A stretch of 64,000 bases of DNA from Bacteroidota bacterium (GTDB taxonomy: Bacteria > Bacteroidota > Bacteroidia > Chitinophagales > Chitinophagaceae): the NCBI GenBank assembly GCA_023424015.1, contig JAFAEM010000032.1:1-64000 (forward strand), in the 5' to 3' direction. Both the position numbers and the translations under genes were made by a program. Position 1 is the first letter of the stretch. Every line of letters starts with the position of its first letter. Below the pieces are notes generated by a model. The model had not been told where the DNA came from and did not search any database. It saw nothing but the letters and a program-made list of their open reading frames with translations. Positions 44,467-52,623 of the stretch are shown one piece after another.

Positions 44467-44550
44467 ATGACAAAAGCAAACACATTCTTCGGTTTTTATT
44501 TTAGCTTCTTTTACTTTAGAATGAAGCCGGGAATGCTTTTGTTGAAATAG
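44467..44550 (+). CDS. pheL: Phe/Tyr-rich leader peptide of the aromatic operon attenuator
   Basis: A 27-codon reading frame from ATG to TAG. Phe stands at codons 7, 8, 10, 12, 14, 15 and 17 and Tyr at 11 and 16, so nine of eleven codons in one stretch specify the end products of the operon. It lies between a good promoter and a Rho-independent terminator, ahead of prephenate dehydratase. This is the layout of the E. coli pheL leader. The ribosome stalling on these codons when Phe-tRNA or Tyr-tRNA is scarce would allow an alternative hairpin to form. No homology to other leader peptides is claimed; the symbol is used by function. Confidence 0.85.
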   Translation: MTKANTFFGFYFSFFYFRMKPGMLLLK

Positions 44551-44603
44551 AAGGACAACTAAAATCAACATAGAGAATCCCGGCTTAACGCCGGGATTTT
44601 TTT
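44523..44603 (+). promoter_or_regulatory. Transcription attenuator: antiterminator and terminator hairpins
   Basis: The terminator is ATCCCGGC (44577-44584), loop TTAAC, GCCGGGAT (44590-44597), then a run of seven T ending at 44603. AAGCCGGGA (44524-44532), near the end of the leader frame, is exactly complementary to TCCCGGCTT (44578-44586) and gives a 9-bp antiterminator that uses the terminator's 5' arm. GCTTC (44504-44508), within the Phe/Tyr stretch, can pair with GAAGC (44523-44527) and free the terminator. All three arms are seen in the sequence; the mechanism is inferred. Confidence 0.82.
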
Positions 44604-44672
44604 ATGCCTGGCATTGGCGATGAAAGTATATCAGCGGGATTTGAATAGACAATGAACCTGAATTAATATAAA

Positions 44673-45578
44673 ATGAAAGAAACCGGAAATAAACCCGAAA
44701 CTGCGTCTGGAGAAACCAGTTCCGCTATCTTAGCTTCACCAGGCAAACCCGGCAGGATTGCCATACAGGGATACGAAGGAAGTTTTCACCAGGTGGCAGC
44801 GCGCCAGTTTTTCGGCAAAGACGTTGAGGTTTTGCCATGTGCCACATTTCGTGAGGTGGTCAGGCTGGCTTCCGCAAAAAAGGAAAGTGAAGGTGGTATT
44901 ATGGCTATTGAAAATTCAATTGCCGGGAGCATCTTACCCAACTATAACCTGCTGCAAAAAAGCAATCTCAGGGTCACGGGCGAAGTTTACCTGCATATCC
45001 GCCAAAACCTTTTAGTGAATCCTGGCGTCAGGATCGAAGACATTCGCGAAGTTCATTCACATACTATGGCGTTGCAACAATGCTACGACTTCCTGGATAA
45101 ACATAAATGGAAACTGGTGGAGACTGACGACACCGCTTTAAGCGCAAGGCATATTTACCAGCACAAAAGCAAACATATTGCTGCTATTGCCAGCAGGCTT
45201 GCGGCTGAGTTGTTTGACCTCGAAGTGATCGCTCCAAATATCCATACGCTTAAGAACAACTACACAAGATTCCTGGTAGTGCAACGGGAAGATCTGGCTC
45301 TGCCGGTTGAAGGTGCTAATAAAGCTTCGGTTAATTTTCATACAGATCACTCTCGGGGAAGCCTGGCTAAAGTACTGACGCGGATTGCAAACGGCGGGAT
45401 TAATCTCAGCAAGTTGCAGAGCTTTCCCATTCCCGGCAGCGACTTCAGGTACAGTTTTCATGCGGATATGGAATTCGATTCTGCAGACCAGTTCGAATCG
45501 ATCATGAAAGAAATAAAACCCCTGACGGAAGAGCTAAGGGTGTATGGTATTTATAAAAGTGGCAAATCATCAACGTGA
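44673..45578 (+). CDS. pheA: Prephenate dehydratase
   Basis: Converts prephenate to phenylpyruvate, the committed step to Phe. The catalytic domain has IAIQGYEGSFHQVAARQFFG, GGIMAIENSIAGSI and NYTRFLVV (for the TRF motif). The C-terminal ACT domain (~205-300) contains GSLAKVLTRIANGGINLSKL, where Phe feedback would bind. There is no chorismate mutase domain; that activity is fused to the DAHP synthase downstream. An N-terminal extension of about 27 residues, rich in Ser/Thr/Glu/Pro, lacks family similarity, but no other start lies nearby. First gene of the operon, behind the attenuator. Confidence 0.94.
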   Translation: MKETGNKPETASGETSSAILASPGKPGRIAIQGYEGSFHQVAARQFFGKDVEVLPCATFREVVRLASAKKESEGGIMAIENSIAGSILPNYNLLQKSNLRVTGEVYLHIRQNLLVNPGVRIEDIREVHSHTMALQQCYDFLDKHKWKLVETDDTALSARHIYQHKSKHIAAIASRLAAELFDLEVIAPNIHTLKNNYTRFLVVQREDLALPVEGANKASVNFHTDHSRGSLAKVLTRIANGGINLSKLQSFPIPGSDFRYSFHADMEFDSADQFESIMKEIKPLTEELRVYGIYKSGKSST

Positions 45579-45614
45579 ACCATTGTTTACACTTTAAAAA
45601 AATCTGAAGGAGCT

Positions 45615-46820
45615 ATGCAAACCAGTAAAAGACTTGAGGGCATCAGCGAGTATTATTTTTCTCAGAAGCTGAGAGAGATAGATCAGTTAAATAAGGCTGG
45701 TAAAAACATCATCAACCTGGGCATCGGGAGTCCTGACCTGCCGCCACACCCGGACGTGATAAGAGTGCTGCAGGAGGAAACTTCAAAAGCCGGTGTACAC
45801 GGATATCAGGGCTATAAAGGTTCACCGGTATTGCGAAATGCGATCAGCGCATGGTATGATAAATGGTATCAGGTGCAATTGGATCCTGATACAGAAATAC
45901 TACCGTTAATAGGAAGTAAAGAAGGGATTATGCATATCTGTATGACTTACCTTGATAAGGGCGATGAAGTGCTGGTGCCCGATCCGGGTTATCCAACCTA
46001 TCGAAGCGCTGTAAAATTAGCCGGTGGAAAATGCGTCGATTATAGATTGATAGCAAAGAATCATTACGAACCCGACTTTGACAGGCTGGAAAAGATGTTA
46101 CAGAAGCGGAAAGCGAAGAAGGGTATAAAACTGATGTTTGTCAACTATCCCCATATGCCTACAGGGCAGCCACCCGATCGGCGCCTGTTTGAAAAGCTCG
46201 TGGCAATTGGCAGGCAACATGAAATTCTAATTGTTCATGATAACCCTTATAGTTTTATCCTGAATGAAAAACCGATGAGTCTGCTCGGCATTGCGGGTGC
46301 AAAAGACTGCGTGATTGAGTTGAATTCGCTTAGTAAAAGTCATAACATGGCCGGCTGGCGGATCGGAATGCTATGTGGAGCAAAAGAAAGAGTAGACGAA
46401 GTATTGCGATTCAAAAGCAATATGGATAGCGGCATGTTTCTGCCTGTTCAAATGGCTGCCGCAACTGCACTAGGCCTTGATGATGGTTGGTATAAAAACG
46501 TGAATCATATTTATCATCAACGGAGGGAGAGAGTATTTGAATTGCTGGACCTGGTCGGTTGTAAGTATTCAAAAGACCAGTCAGGGCTTTTTGTTTGGGC
46601 AGCTATTTCTAAAAAATATAAGGATGGTTATGAATTGAGTGATGACATCCTTTATAACAGCCAGGTCTTTATTACACCCGGTGGGATTTTCGGAAATGCG
46701 GGAAATAAATTCATACGGGTTAGCTTATGCGGTTCGACGGAAAGATTTGAAGAAGCGATTAAAAGGATAAAAAACTCATTATTGCAGGCCAGGACTGTAG
46801 CCGTAGAAAAAATGGTTTAA
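45615..46820 (+). CDS. PLP-dependent class I/II aminotransferase (aromatic amino-acid pathway)
   Basis: A fold-type I aminotransferase of 401 residues. Markers are NLGIGSPDLPPHPDV, GSKEGIMHICMTYL, DPGYPTYRSAVKLAGG and the cofactor lysine in LNSLSKSHNMAGWRIGM. Placed between pheA and tyrA, it most likely makes Phe and Tyr from phenylpyruvate and hydroxyphenylpyruvate. It resembles LL-diaminopimelate and aspartate aminotransferases too, so the assignment relies on context. Confidence 0.88.
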   Translation: MQTSKRLEGISEYYFSQKLREIDQLNKAGKNIINLGIGSPDLPPHPDVIRVLQEETSKAGVHGYQGYKGSPVLRNAISAWYDKWYQVQLDPDTEILPLIGSKEGIMHICMTYLDKGDEVLVPDPGYPTYRSAVKLAGGKCVDYRLIAKNHYEPDFDRLEKMLQKRKAKKGIKLMFVNYPHMPTGQPPDRRLFEKLVAIGRQHEILIVHDNPYSFILNEKPMSLLGIAGAKDCVIELNSLSKSHNMAGWRIGMLCGAKERVDEVLRFKSNMDSGMFLPVQMAAATALGLDDGWYKNVNHIYHQRRERVFELLDLVGCKYSKDQSGLFVWAAISKKYKDGYELSDDILYNSQVFITPGGIFGNAGNKFIRVSLCGSTERFEEAIKRIKNSLLQARTVAVEKMV

Positions 46821-46845
46821 TATCCCGACTCAAAGAAAAACTGAA

Positions 46846-47739
46846 ATGGAAAATACAAAGACATTGAAAGCTGATGGTGCCAAAGGAAACGCGGCGCGGA
46901 AGACAATCGCTATCGTAGGCATAGGTTTGATCGGGGGCTCCCTGGCTATTCAATTACATGAAAAGAAGTTGTCATCACGGTTGATTGGCGTCGACGCTAA
47001 TCCCGATCATGCGGATAAAGCATTAGAATTGGAACTGGTTGACGAAGTATTGCCCTTAGCTGAAGCGATCGAGCAATCAGATGTAATCGTACTGGCAATA
47101 CCTGTTGACAAACTGGTAGATCTGTTGCCCACGATCATGGACAGCGTAGACCGGCAAATTGTCTTCGATCTCGGTTCAACCAAGAGTCAGCTCGTGTCCT
47201 CCATTAAAGATCATCCTAAAAGGGGAAGATATGTAGCCACGCATCCTATGTGGGGAACCGAATACAGTGGACCCCAGGCGGCGGTGCGTGGCGCTTATGA
47301 AAATAAGGCTGTTATTATTTGTGATACCGAACAAAGCGATGCAGATGCGCTGGGCTGGGTAAAGGACATGTACAAAAAAATAGGAATGCATCTTTTGGAA
47401 ATGGATGCCAGGTCACATGATCTGCACGCAGCGTATGTAAGCCATATTTCCCATATCACTTCATTTGCGCTTGCCAATACGGTGCTTGAGAAAGAGAAAG
47501 AGCAGAATGCGATTTTCGAACTGGCCTCCGCGGGTTTTGAAAGCACGGTACGTCTTGCAAAAAGTAATCCCCAGATGTGGGTGCCCATCTTTATGCAGAA
47601 CAGGGTGAACGTACTTGATGTTTTGTCCGAGCATATTGCGCAGCTGACAAAATTTAAGGAAAGTATCGAGAAAGGGGATCATAACTTATTACAGGGTCTT
47701 ATTGAAGAGGCCAACAAGATCAGGAGAATTATAAAATAA
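46846..47739 (+). CDS. tyrA: Prephenate dehydrogenase
   Basis: Oxidises prephenate to 4-hydroxyphenylpyruvate for Tyr. The N-terminal NAD site is IAIVGIGLIGGSLAIQL; the prephenate-binding region has THPMWGTEYSGPQAA (for the usual HPMxG). The helical C-terminal domain holds AYVSHISHITSFALA. No ACT domain is seen, so feedback by Tyr may act elsewhere. Twenty-five bases follow the aminotransferase gene. Confidence 0.94.
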   Translation: MENTKTLKADGAKGNAARKTIAIVGIGLIGGSLAIQLHEKKLSSRLIGVDANPDHADKALELELVDEVLPLAEAIEQSDVIVLAIPVDKLVDLLPTIMDSVDRQIVFDLGSTKSQLVSSIKDHPKRGRYVATHPMWGTEYSGPQAAVRGAYENKAVIICDTEQSDADALGWVKDMYKKIGMHLLEMDARSHDLHAAYVSHISHITSFALANTVLEKEKEQNAIFELASAGFESTVRLAKSNPQMWVPIFMQNRVNVLDVLSEHIAQLTKFKESIEKGDHNLLQGLIEEANKIRRIIK

Positions 47740-47795
47740 AAATATCATTACGCCCTTTATTCGGAGGGTACTAACTTTACAAACCAATAAATTAT

Positions 47796-48884
47796 ATGCA
47801 AACGACAGAAAAATCAACCAGGGAAGATGTGCAAAGGGCCTGGGGCAAGCGCCCACTTGTTATAAGTGGTCCCTGCAGTGCAGAAACAGAAACGCAGGTG
47901 CTTGAAACAGCGCAGCGCCTTGCCTCAACTGGAAAGGTGGATATGCTACGCGCCGGCATCTGGAAGCCACGCACCAAGCCCGGTTTATTTGAGGGCATTG
48001 GCGCCAAAGGTTTGCCCTGGCTGCAGCAGGCAAAAAAATTAACGGGTTTGCCCACCACAGTTGAAGTTGCTACTGGCAAGCAGGTGCAGGATGCATTGAC
48101 ATTTGATGTAGATGTGTTGTGGATCGGTGCCCGCACAACTGTAAACCCATTCAGTGTGCAGGAGGTAGCCGATGCCCTGCGCGGAGTAGATGTACCAGTT
48201 CTGATCAAGAACCCGATCAACCCTGATCTCGAACTTTGGAGTGGCGCAGTAGAACGTGTGGCGAGAGCAGGTGTTAAACAGATCGGATTGATACACCGTG
48301 GATTTTCTTCCTACGGCAATACAGAGTTTCGCAATGCACCGATGTGGCATCTTGCTATTGAAATGAAGCGACGGAACCCCGGCATGCCGATCATCAATGA
48401 TCCTTCACATATCTGCGGTCGCCGCGATATCATCCAGGCAATCTCACAAAGAGCCATCGACCTCGATTTTGATGGGTTGATGATCGAAAGCCATATTGAT
48501 CCTGACAATGCCTGGAGCGATGCCAAACAACAGATCACTCCCGAGCAACTCAAAGAAATGCTGGATGCCATCATCTGGAGAAAAGAAGATGTAAATTCAG
48601 AAGAATATCATGCGGCACTTGAAAAACTACGTCAGCAGATCAATCACCTTGATGACGAACTGATGCAGATACTGGGTCAGCGCATGATGATTGCCGAGAA
48701 GATCGGCCAGTATAAAAAGGACAACAATATCACGATCCTTCAGACCAATCGCTGGAATGAAATATTGGAGAGAGCTGCAGCGAAGGCGGAAAAAATGGGT
48801 TTGAGCAAGGAATTCATAACGAAGTACTTTGACGCAGTACACATGGAGAGTATCAATCACCAGAAAAAGGTGATGGACCAGTAA
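47796..48884 (+). CDS. aroF: Bifunctional DAHP synthase / chorismate mutase (type II)
   Basis: The first ~265 residues are a DAHP synthase of the KDO8P-like class I-beta type (LVISGPCSAETETQVLETAQ, GIWKPRTKPGLFEGIG, LIHRGFSSYGNTEFRNAP, NDPSHICGRRDIIQ). DAHP synthase joins PEP and erythrose-4-phosphate. Residues ~270-362 form an AroQ-type chorismate mutase helix bundle (LEKLRQQINHLDDELMQILGQRMMIAEKIGQYK). The fusion is common in Bacteroidota. The mutase domain may also serve as a feedback sensor, as in related enzymes. Confidence 0.95.
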   Translation: MQTTEKSTREDVQRAWGKRPLVISGPCSAETETQVLETAQRLASTGKVDMLRAGIWKPRTKPGLFEGIGAKGLPWLQQAKKLTGLPTTVEVATGKQVQDALTFDVDVLWIGARTTVNPFSVQEVADALRGVDVPVLIKNPINPDLELWSGAVERVARAGVKQIGLIHRGFSSYGNTEFRNAPMWHLAIEMKRRNPGMPIINDPSHICGRRDIIQAISQRAIDLDFDGLMIESHIDPDNAWSDAKQQITPEQLKEMLDAIIWRKEDVNSEEYHAALEKLRQQINHLDDELMQILGQRMMIAEKIGQYKKDNNITILQTNRWNEILERAAAKAEKMGLSKEFITKYFDAVHMESINHQKKVMDQ

Positions 48885-48917
48885 CGGCTTTATTCAATGC
48901 TACTGCTGCAGTAAATT

Positions 48918-49937
48918 ATGACTAAGCGTACTTACAAATTTTCGGGTTCATCCACCGATTTCTATTTTGCTTATGGCATCAGCCATTTGAAAGATATTAC
49001 AGATCCAAAGGAAACCATTCTGATAACAGACGAAAATGTTTTCAGGGCTCATGCCAGGCGATTTAAAGGGTGGAATACGATTGTGTTGAAACCTGGCGAA
49101 GAGTTCAAGGTGCAGGCGACTGTTGATTCCGTTATTGAGCAACTGATTTCCCTGGAAGCCGATCGCAAGAGCACAATTGTTGGAATTGGCGGAGGCGTTA
49201 TCACAGATATTACAGGTTATGTGGCTTCGGTATATATGCGGGGAATAAGATTTGGTTTTATTCCGACCTCTTTGCTGGCAATGGTCGACGCTTCTATCGG
49301 TGGGAAAAATGGTATTGATGTAGGCGTGTATAAGAATATGGTTGGCGTGATACGGCAACCTGCTTTCATCCTGCACGACATGGTTTTCCTGAATTCATTG
49401 CCCCAGGCAGAATGGGAAAATGGTTTCGCTGAGATCATCAAACATGCTTGTATAAAAGATGCAGCTCTATTTGATGAGCTGGAGACAATGTCGTTAAAGA
49501 AATACCAGAAAAGTAAAACCGCCATTTGTAATCTGGTACAAAGAAATGCATTGATCAAGGCAAATGTGGTGATAAAGGACGAATTCGAGAAGAACGAAAG
49601 ACGCCTTTTGAATTTTGGACATACCCTTGCACATGCTCTCGAGAACCAATACGAACTGATGCATGGCCAGGCAGTCGCGATCGGCATGACTTATGCCTGC
49701 CATATTTCAGAACAGCTAAACGGCTTTAAACAAACCAGTCGTGTGGTGAAACTGTTAGAATCATATGGTCTTCCAACATATTCGGTGTTTGATAAGCAGA
49801 AAGTCTTTGAAGTGCTGAAGATGGATAAGAAAAGGGAAAAGAAGGAAATGAATTATGTGTTATTGCGAAAAATAGGCAGGGGTGTCATTAAAACAATACC
49901 CTTAACAAAACTGGAGAGAATTATCAATGAGTTTTAA
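48918..49937 (+). CDS. aroB: 3-dehydroquinate synthase
   Basis: Second step of the shikimate pathway, using NAD and a divalent metal. Motifs are GIGGGVITDITGYVASVYMRG, the phosphate/NAD region PTSLLAMVDASIGGKNGID, and metal ligands in NGFAEIIKHACI, NFGHTLAHALE and MHGQAVAIGM. Length (339) is slightly shorter than E. coli AroB (362). Its last codons overlap the aroA start by 11 bases. Confidence 0.95.
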   Translation: MTKRTYKFSGSSTDFYFAYGISHLKDITDPKETILITDENVFRAHARRFKGWNTIVLKPGEEFKVQATVDSVIEQLISLEADRKSTIVGIGGGVITDITGYVASVYMRGIRFGFIPTSLLAMVDASIGGKNGIDVGVYKNMVGVIRQPAFILHDMVFLNSLPQAEWENGFAEIIKHACIKDAALFDELETMSLKKYQKSKTAICNLVQRNALIKANVVIKDEFEKNERRLLNFGHTLAHALENQYELMHGQAVAIGMTYACHISEQLNGFKQTSRVVKLLESYGLPTYSVFDKQKVFEVLKMDKKREKKEMNYVLLRKIGRGVIKTIPLTKLERIINEF

Positions 49938-51228
49938 AGTAACGATACAACCTTCACAACTAAGTGGCGCAATCCAGGCACCTGCTTCCAAGAGCTCCAT
50001 GCAGCGTGCCTGCGCCGCGGCATTATTGGCCAGGGGACGAACAGTGATACAAAATCCAGGTCATAGCAATGATGACAAAGCGGCTTTGGGGATCATTCAG
50101 TCACTTGGCGCTACAACAGAATTGACCGATGGTGACTGGCAGGTTGATAGCAATGGTGTAGATCCAGTAGCAAGCAAGGTCAATTGTGGGGAGAGCGGTT
50201 TAAGTATACGCATGTTTGCCTCTATTGCCGCCCTGAGTGAAAAAGAGATCAGCATCGTAGGAGAAGGCAGCCTGTTGACCAGGCCCATGGATTTTTTTGA
50301 TGAGGTTTTTCCAAAACTTCAGGTATCGATCAATAGTAATGAAGGGAAATTGCCCTTAGTGATTCAGGGCCCCCTACAGCCTGCCAATATTGAGGTGGAT
50401 GGTTCACTGAGTTCACAGTTCCTGACAGGCCTTTTATTCGCTTATGCGGCAGCGGATGCGCGGGGTGTTTCGATCAGGGTAAAGCATTTAAAAAGCAAAC
50501 CCTACATAGACCTGACTCTGGATGTAATGAGGCAGTACGGAATGAAGCTACCGGAGAACAGGAATTATGAAGAATTTTATTTCAATAGCGAGTCTCATCA
50601 AAGTACCCAGTTGGTGCGGAACTATACAGTAGAAGGTGACTGGAGCGGCGGTGCATTTTTGTTGGTAGCCGGCGCTATTGCTGGCCCTATAGAGGTGAGG
50701 GGCCTCGACCTTTCTTCTACCCAGGCAGATAAAGCAATTGTCGATGCCCTGATGTCGGCAAACGCCGGTATCGCTATGGATGGAAAAGCAATTCAACTGG
50801 TCCCAACGGAAATGAATTCCTTTGAATTCGATGCTACTGATTGTCCCGACCTGTTTCCGCCAATGGTATCCCTCGCCGCATATTGCCAGGGCGACTCGCG
50901 TATAAGAGGCGTAAGCCGCCTGACGCATAAAGAGAGCAACCGGGCGCTCACCCTCCAGGAAGAATTTGGTAAGATGGGAGTACGGATCAGGCTGGAAGAT
51001 GATATCATGGTTATTCAGGGCGGTGCTGGCGTCAGGGGTGCTATTGTTCATTCAAGACACGATCATCGTATTGCAATGGCATGCGCGGTTGCCGCTTTGA
51101 AAGCAGGTACGCAAACTATAATACAGGAAGCGCAGGCCGTCAAAAAATCCTATCCCGATTTTTATAATGATTTGGAAAAATTGGGTGCCGGTGTATCTTT
51201 AAATAATAAGATAAGATCACATGAATAG
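49927..51228 (+). CDS. aroA: 3-phosphoshikimate 1-carboxyvinyltransferase (EPSP synthase)
   Basis: Transfers enolpyruvate from PEP to shikimate-3-phosphate. The family blocks are APASKSSMQRACAAALLARG (with the Lys-Ser pair of the active site), NCGESGLSIRMFASIAAL, SSQFLTGLLFAYAAADA and DHRIAMACAVAALKAG. Asp in DLFPPMVSLAAY is a catalytic candidate. The usual glyphosate-contact Gly motif (LGNAGT) is replaced by NCGESGL. Length 433. Overlaps aroC by eight bases. Confidence 0.95.
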   Translation: MSFKVTIQPSQLSGAIQAPASKSSMQRACAAALLARGRTVIQNPGHSNDDKAALGIIQSLGATTELTDGDWQVDSNGVDPVASKVNCGESGLSIRMFASIAALSEKEISIVGEGSLLTRPMDFFDEVFPKLQVSINSNEGKLPLVIQGPLQPANIEVDGSLSSQFLTGLLFAYAAADARGVSIRVKHLKSKPYIDLTLDVMRQYGMKLPENRNYEEFYFNSESHQSTQLVRNYTVEGDWSGGAFLLVAGAIAGPIEVRGLDLSSTQADKAIVDALMSANAGIAMDGKAIQLVPTEMNSFEFDATDCPDLFPPMVSLAAYCQGDSRIRGVSRLTHKESNRALTLQEEFGKMGVRIRLEDDIMVIQGGAGVRGAIVHSRHDHRIAMACAVAALKAGTQTIIQEAQAVKKSYPDFYNDLEKLGAGVSLNNKIRSHE

Positions 51229-52222
51229 TTTCGGGCGCATTTTCCGGGTTCATATTTTTGGCGAATCCCATGGTGAATCTGTCGGTATTGTGATCGATGG
51301 ATGTCCTGCCGGACTCGATCTTTCGGCCGACGATCTGCTGCCTGATCTTGAAAGAAGAAAAGGTGGCCGGCAAAAAGGTACCACACCGCGGCAGGAACCC
51401 GACTATCCATTTTTCAAAAGCGGTTTGTTTAATGGGAAAACAACAGGGGCGCCCATCACTATACTCTTTGAGAACACCAATACCAGGAGTAGCGATTATG
51501 AAAAGCAACGCAGTTATCCCCGTCCTGGTCATGCCGATTGGGTTGCGCATAAAAAGTTTGGCGGTAATGAGGATTATCGTGGGGGCGGGCATTTCAGTGC
51601 ACGTCTGACAACGGGACTGGTAGCAGCAGGTTCGATCGCTAAGAAAATACTTGGGACTGGTATAAGCATTCAATCCGCAGTGACAGAAATTGGTGGTGAA
51701 GCAGATCTTGAAAAAGGACTTCAGCGGGCAATCGATGCCAAGGACTCAGTAGGTGGTATTGTAGAGTGCCGGGTGAATGGTTTGCCAGTGGGTTTGGGAG
51801 AACCTTTTTTTGATTCGATGGAATCCCAACTGGCGCATATTGCATTTGCAATTCCTGCAGTAAAAGGGGTAGAATTTGGAGCCGGTTTTGCGGCGGCTAA
51901 AATGTTCGGCTCGCAGCACAATGACGCGATTGAGGATATGGATGGAAGGACGCGCACAAATCATGCAGGCGGCGTGGTTGGAGGGATCAGTAATGGCAAT
52001 GAACTGGTTTATCGCATTTCGATAAAGCCTACCGCTTCAACGCCAAAGCAACAGAACAGCCTGAACTGGGAGACTGGAAATGTAGAGGATTTTTCAATTA
52101 AAGGCCGTCATGACCTGTGTGTAGCGCTGCGGGCGCCTGTGATACTGGAAGCAGCAACTGCAATAGTTTTGGTTGATTTCTATTTAATGGAGCAACATTC
52201 TAAAAGAGTATTAGCAAAATAA
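51221..52222 (+). CDS. aroC: Chorismate synthase
   Basis: Makes chorismate from EPSP using reduced FMN. The family signatures are present: GESHGESVGIVIDGCPAG near the N-terminus and RPGHADWVAHKKFG, GGHFSARLT and the Arg/Asp-rich C-terminal half (GGVVGGISNGNELVYRISIKP). Length (333) is slightly short of the usual 350-390. Genes for the intermediate steps (aroQ, aroE, aroK) are not in this window. Confidence 0.95.
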   Translation: MNSFGRIFRVHIFGESHGESVGIVIDGCPAGLDLSADDLLPDLERRKGGRQKGTTPRQEPDYPFFKSGLFNGKTTGAPITILFENTNTRSSDYEKQRSYPRPGHADWVAHKKFGGNEDYRGGGHFSARLTTGLVAAGSIAKKILGTGISIQSAVTEIGGEADLEKGLQRAIDAKDSVGGIVECRVNGLPVGLGEPFFDSMESQLAHIAFAIPAVKGVEFGAGFAAAKMFGSQHNDAIEDMDGRTRTNHAGGVVGGISNGNELVYRISIKPTASTPKQQNSLNWETGNVEDFSIKGRHDLCVALRAPVILEAATAIVLVDFYLMEQHSKRVLAK

Positions 52223-52233
52223 AGAAGGACAAT

Positions 52234-52533
52234 ATGCCCATCATTTATCATGTCACGACAGCTTCCGAGTGGAATGCAGCAAAATCGAGTGGATCTTACG
52301 AAACTCCATCACTCAAGGAAGAAGGATTTATTCATTGTTCCCAGGATCACCAGGTTGCCGGTGTTTTGGAAAGATATTTTTCTGCCAGGGAAGGACTGGT
52401 CAAACTGGTGATCGATACCGATAAACTAACCAGCAAATTTGTTTTCGACTGGTCTCCATCCTCACAGGACACTTTTCCCCATGTTTATGGTCCCATCAAT
52501 ACTGATGCTGTAGTAGAAGTCATTGCGATTTAG
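52234..52533 (+). CDS. DUF952 family protein
   Basis: A 99-residue protein with the DUF952 hallmarks IYHVTTASEWNAA near the start, EGFIHCSQDHQVAGVLERYF, and FPHVYGPINTDAVV near the end. The family has no established activity, though its fold is thought to resemble ADP-ribosyl transferases. It follows aroC by 11 bases, so it is likely the last gene of the operon; no link to aromatic metabolism is known. Confidence 0.85.
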   Translation: MPIIYHVTTASEWNAAKSSGSYETPSLKEEGFIHCSQDHQVAGVLERYFSAREGLVKLVIDTDKLTSKFVFDWSPSSQDTFPHVYGPINTDAVVEVIAI

Positions 52534-52623
52534 TTGTATGACGTATTTGTAAAAAAATAACAATAGCATCATCCTAATGCAGAAAGGATTGCTTATTTTG
52601 TTAGTTGTATACCTTGTGAACAA

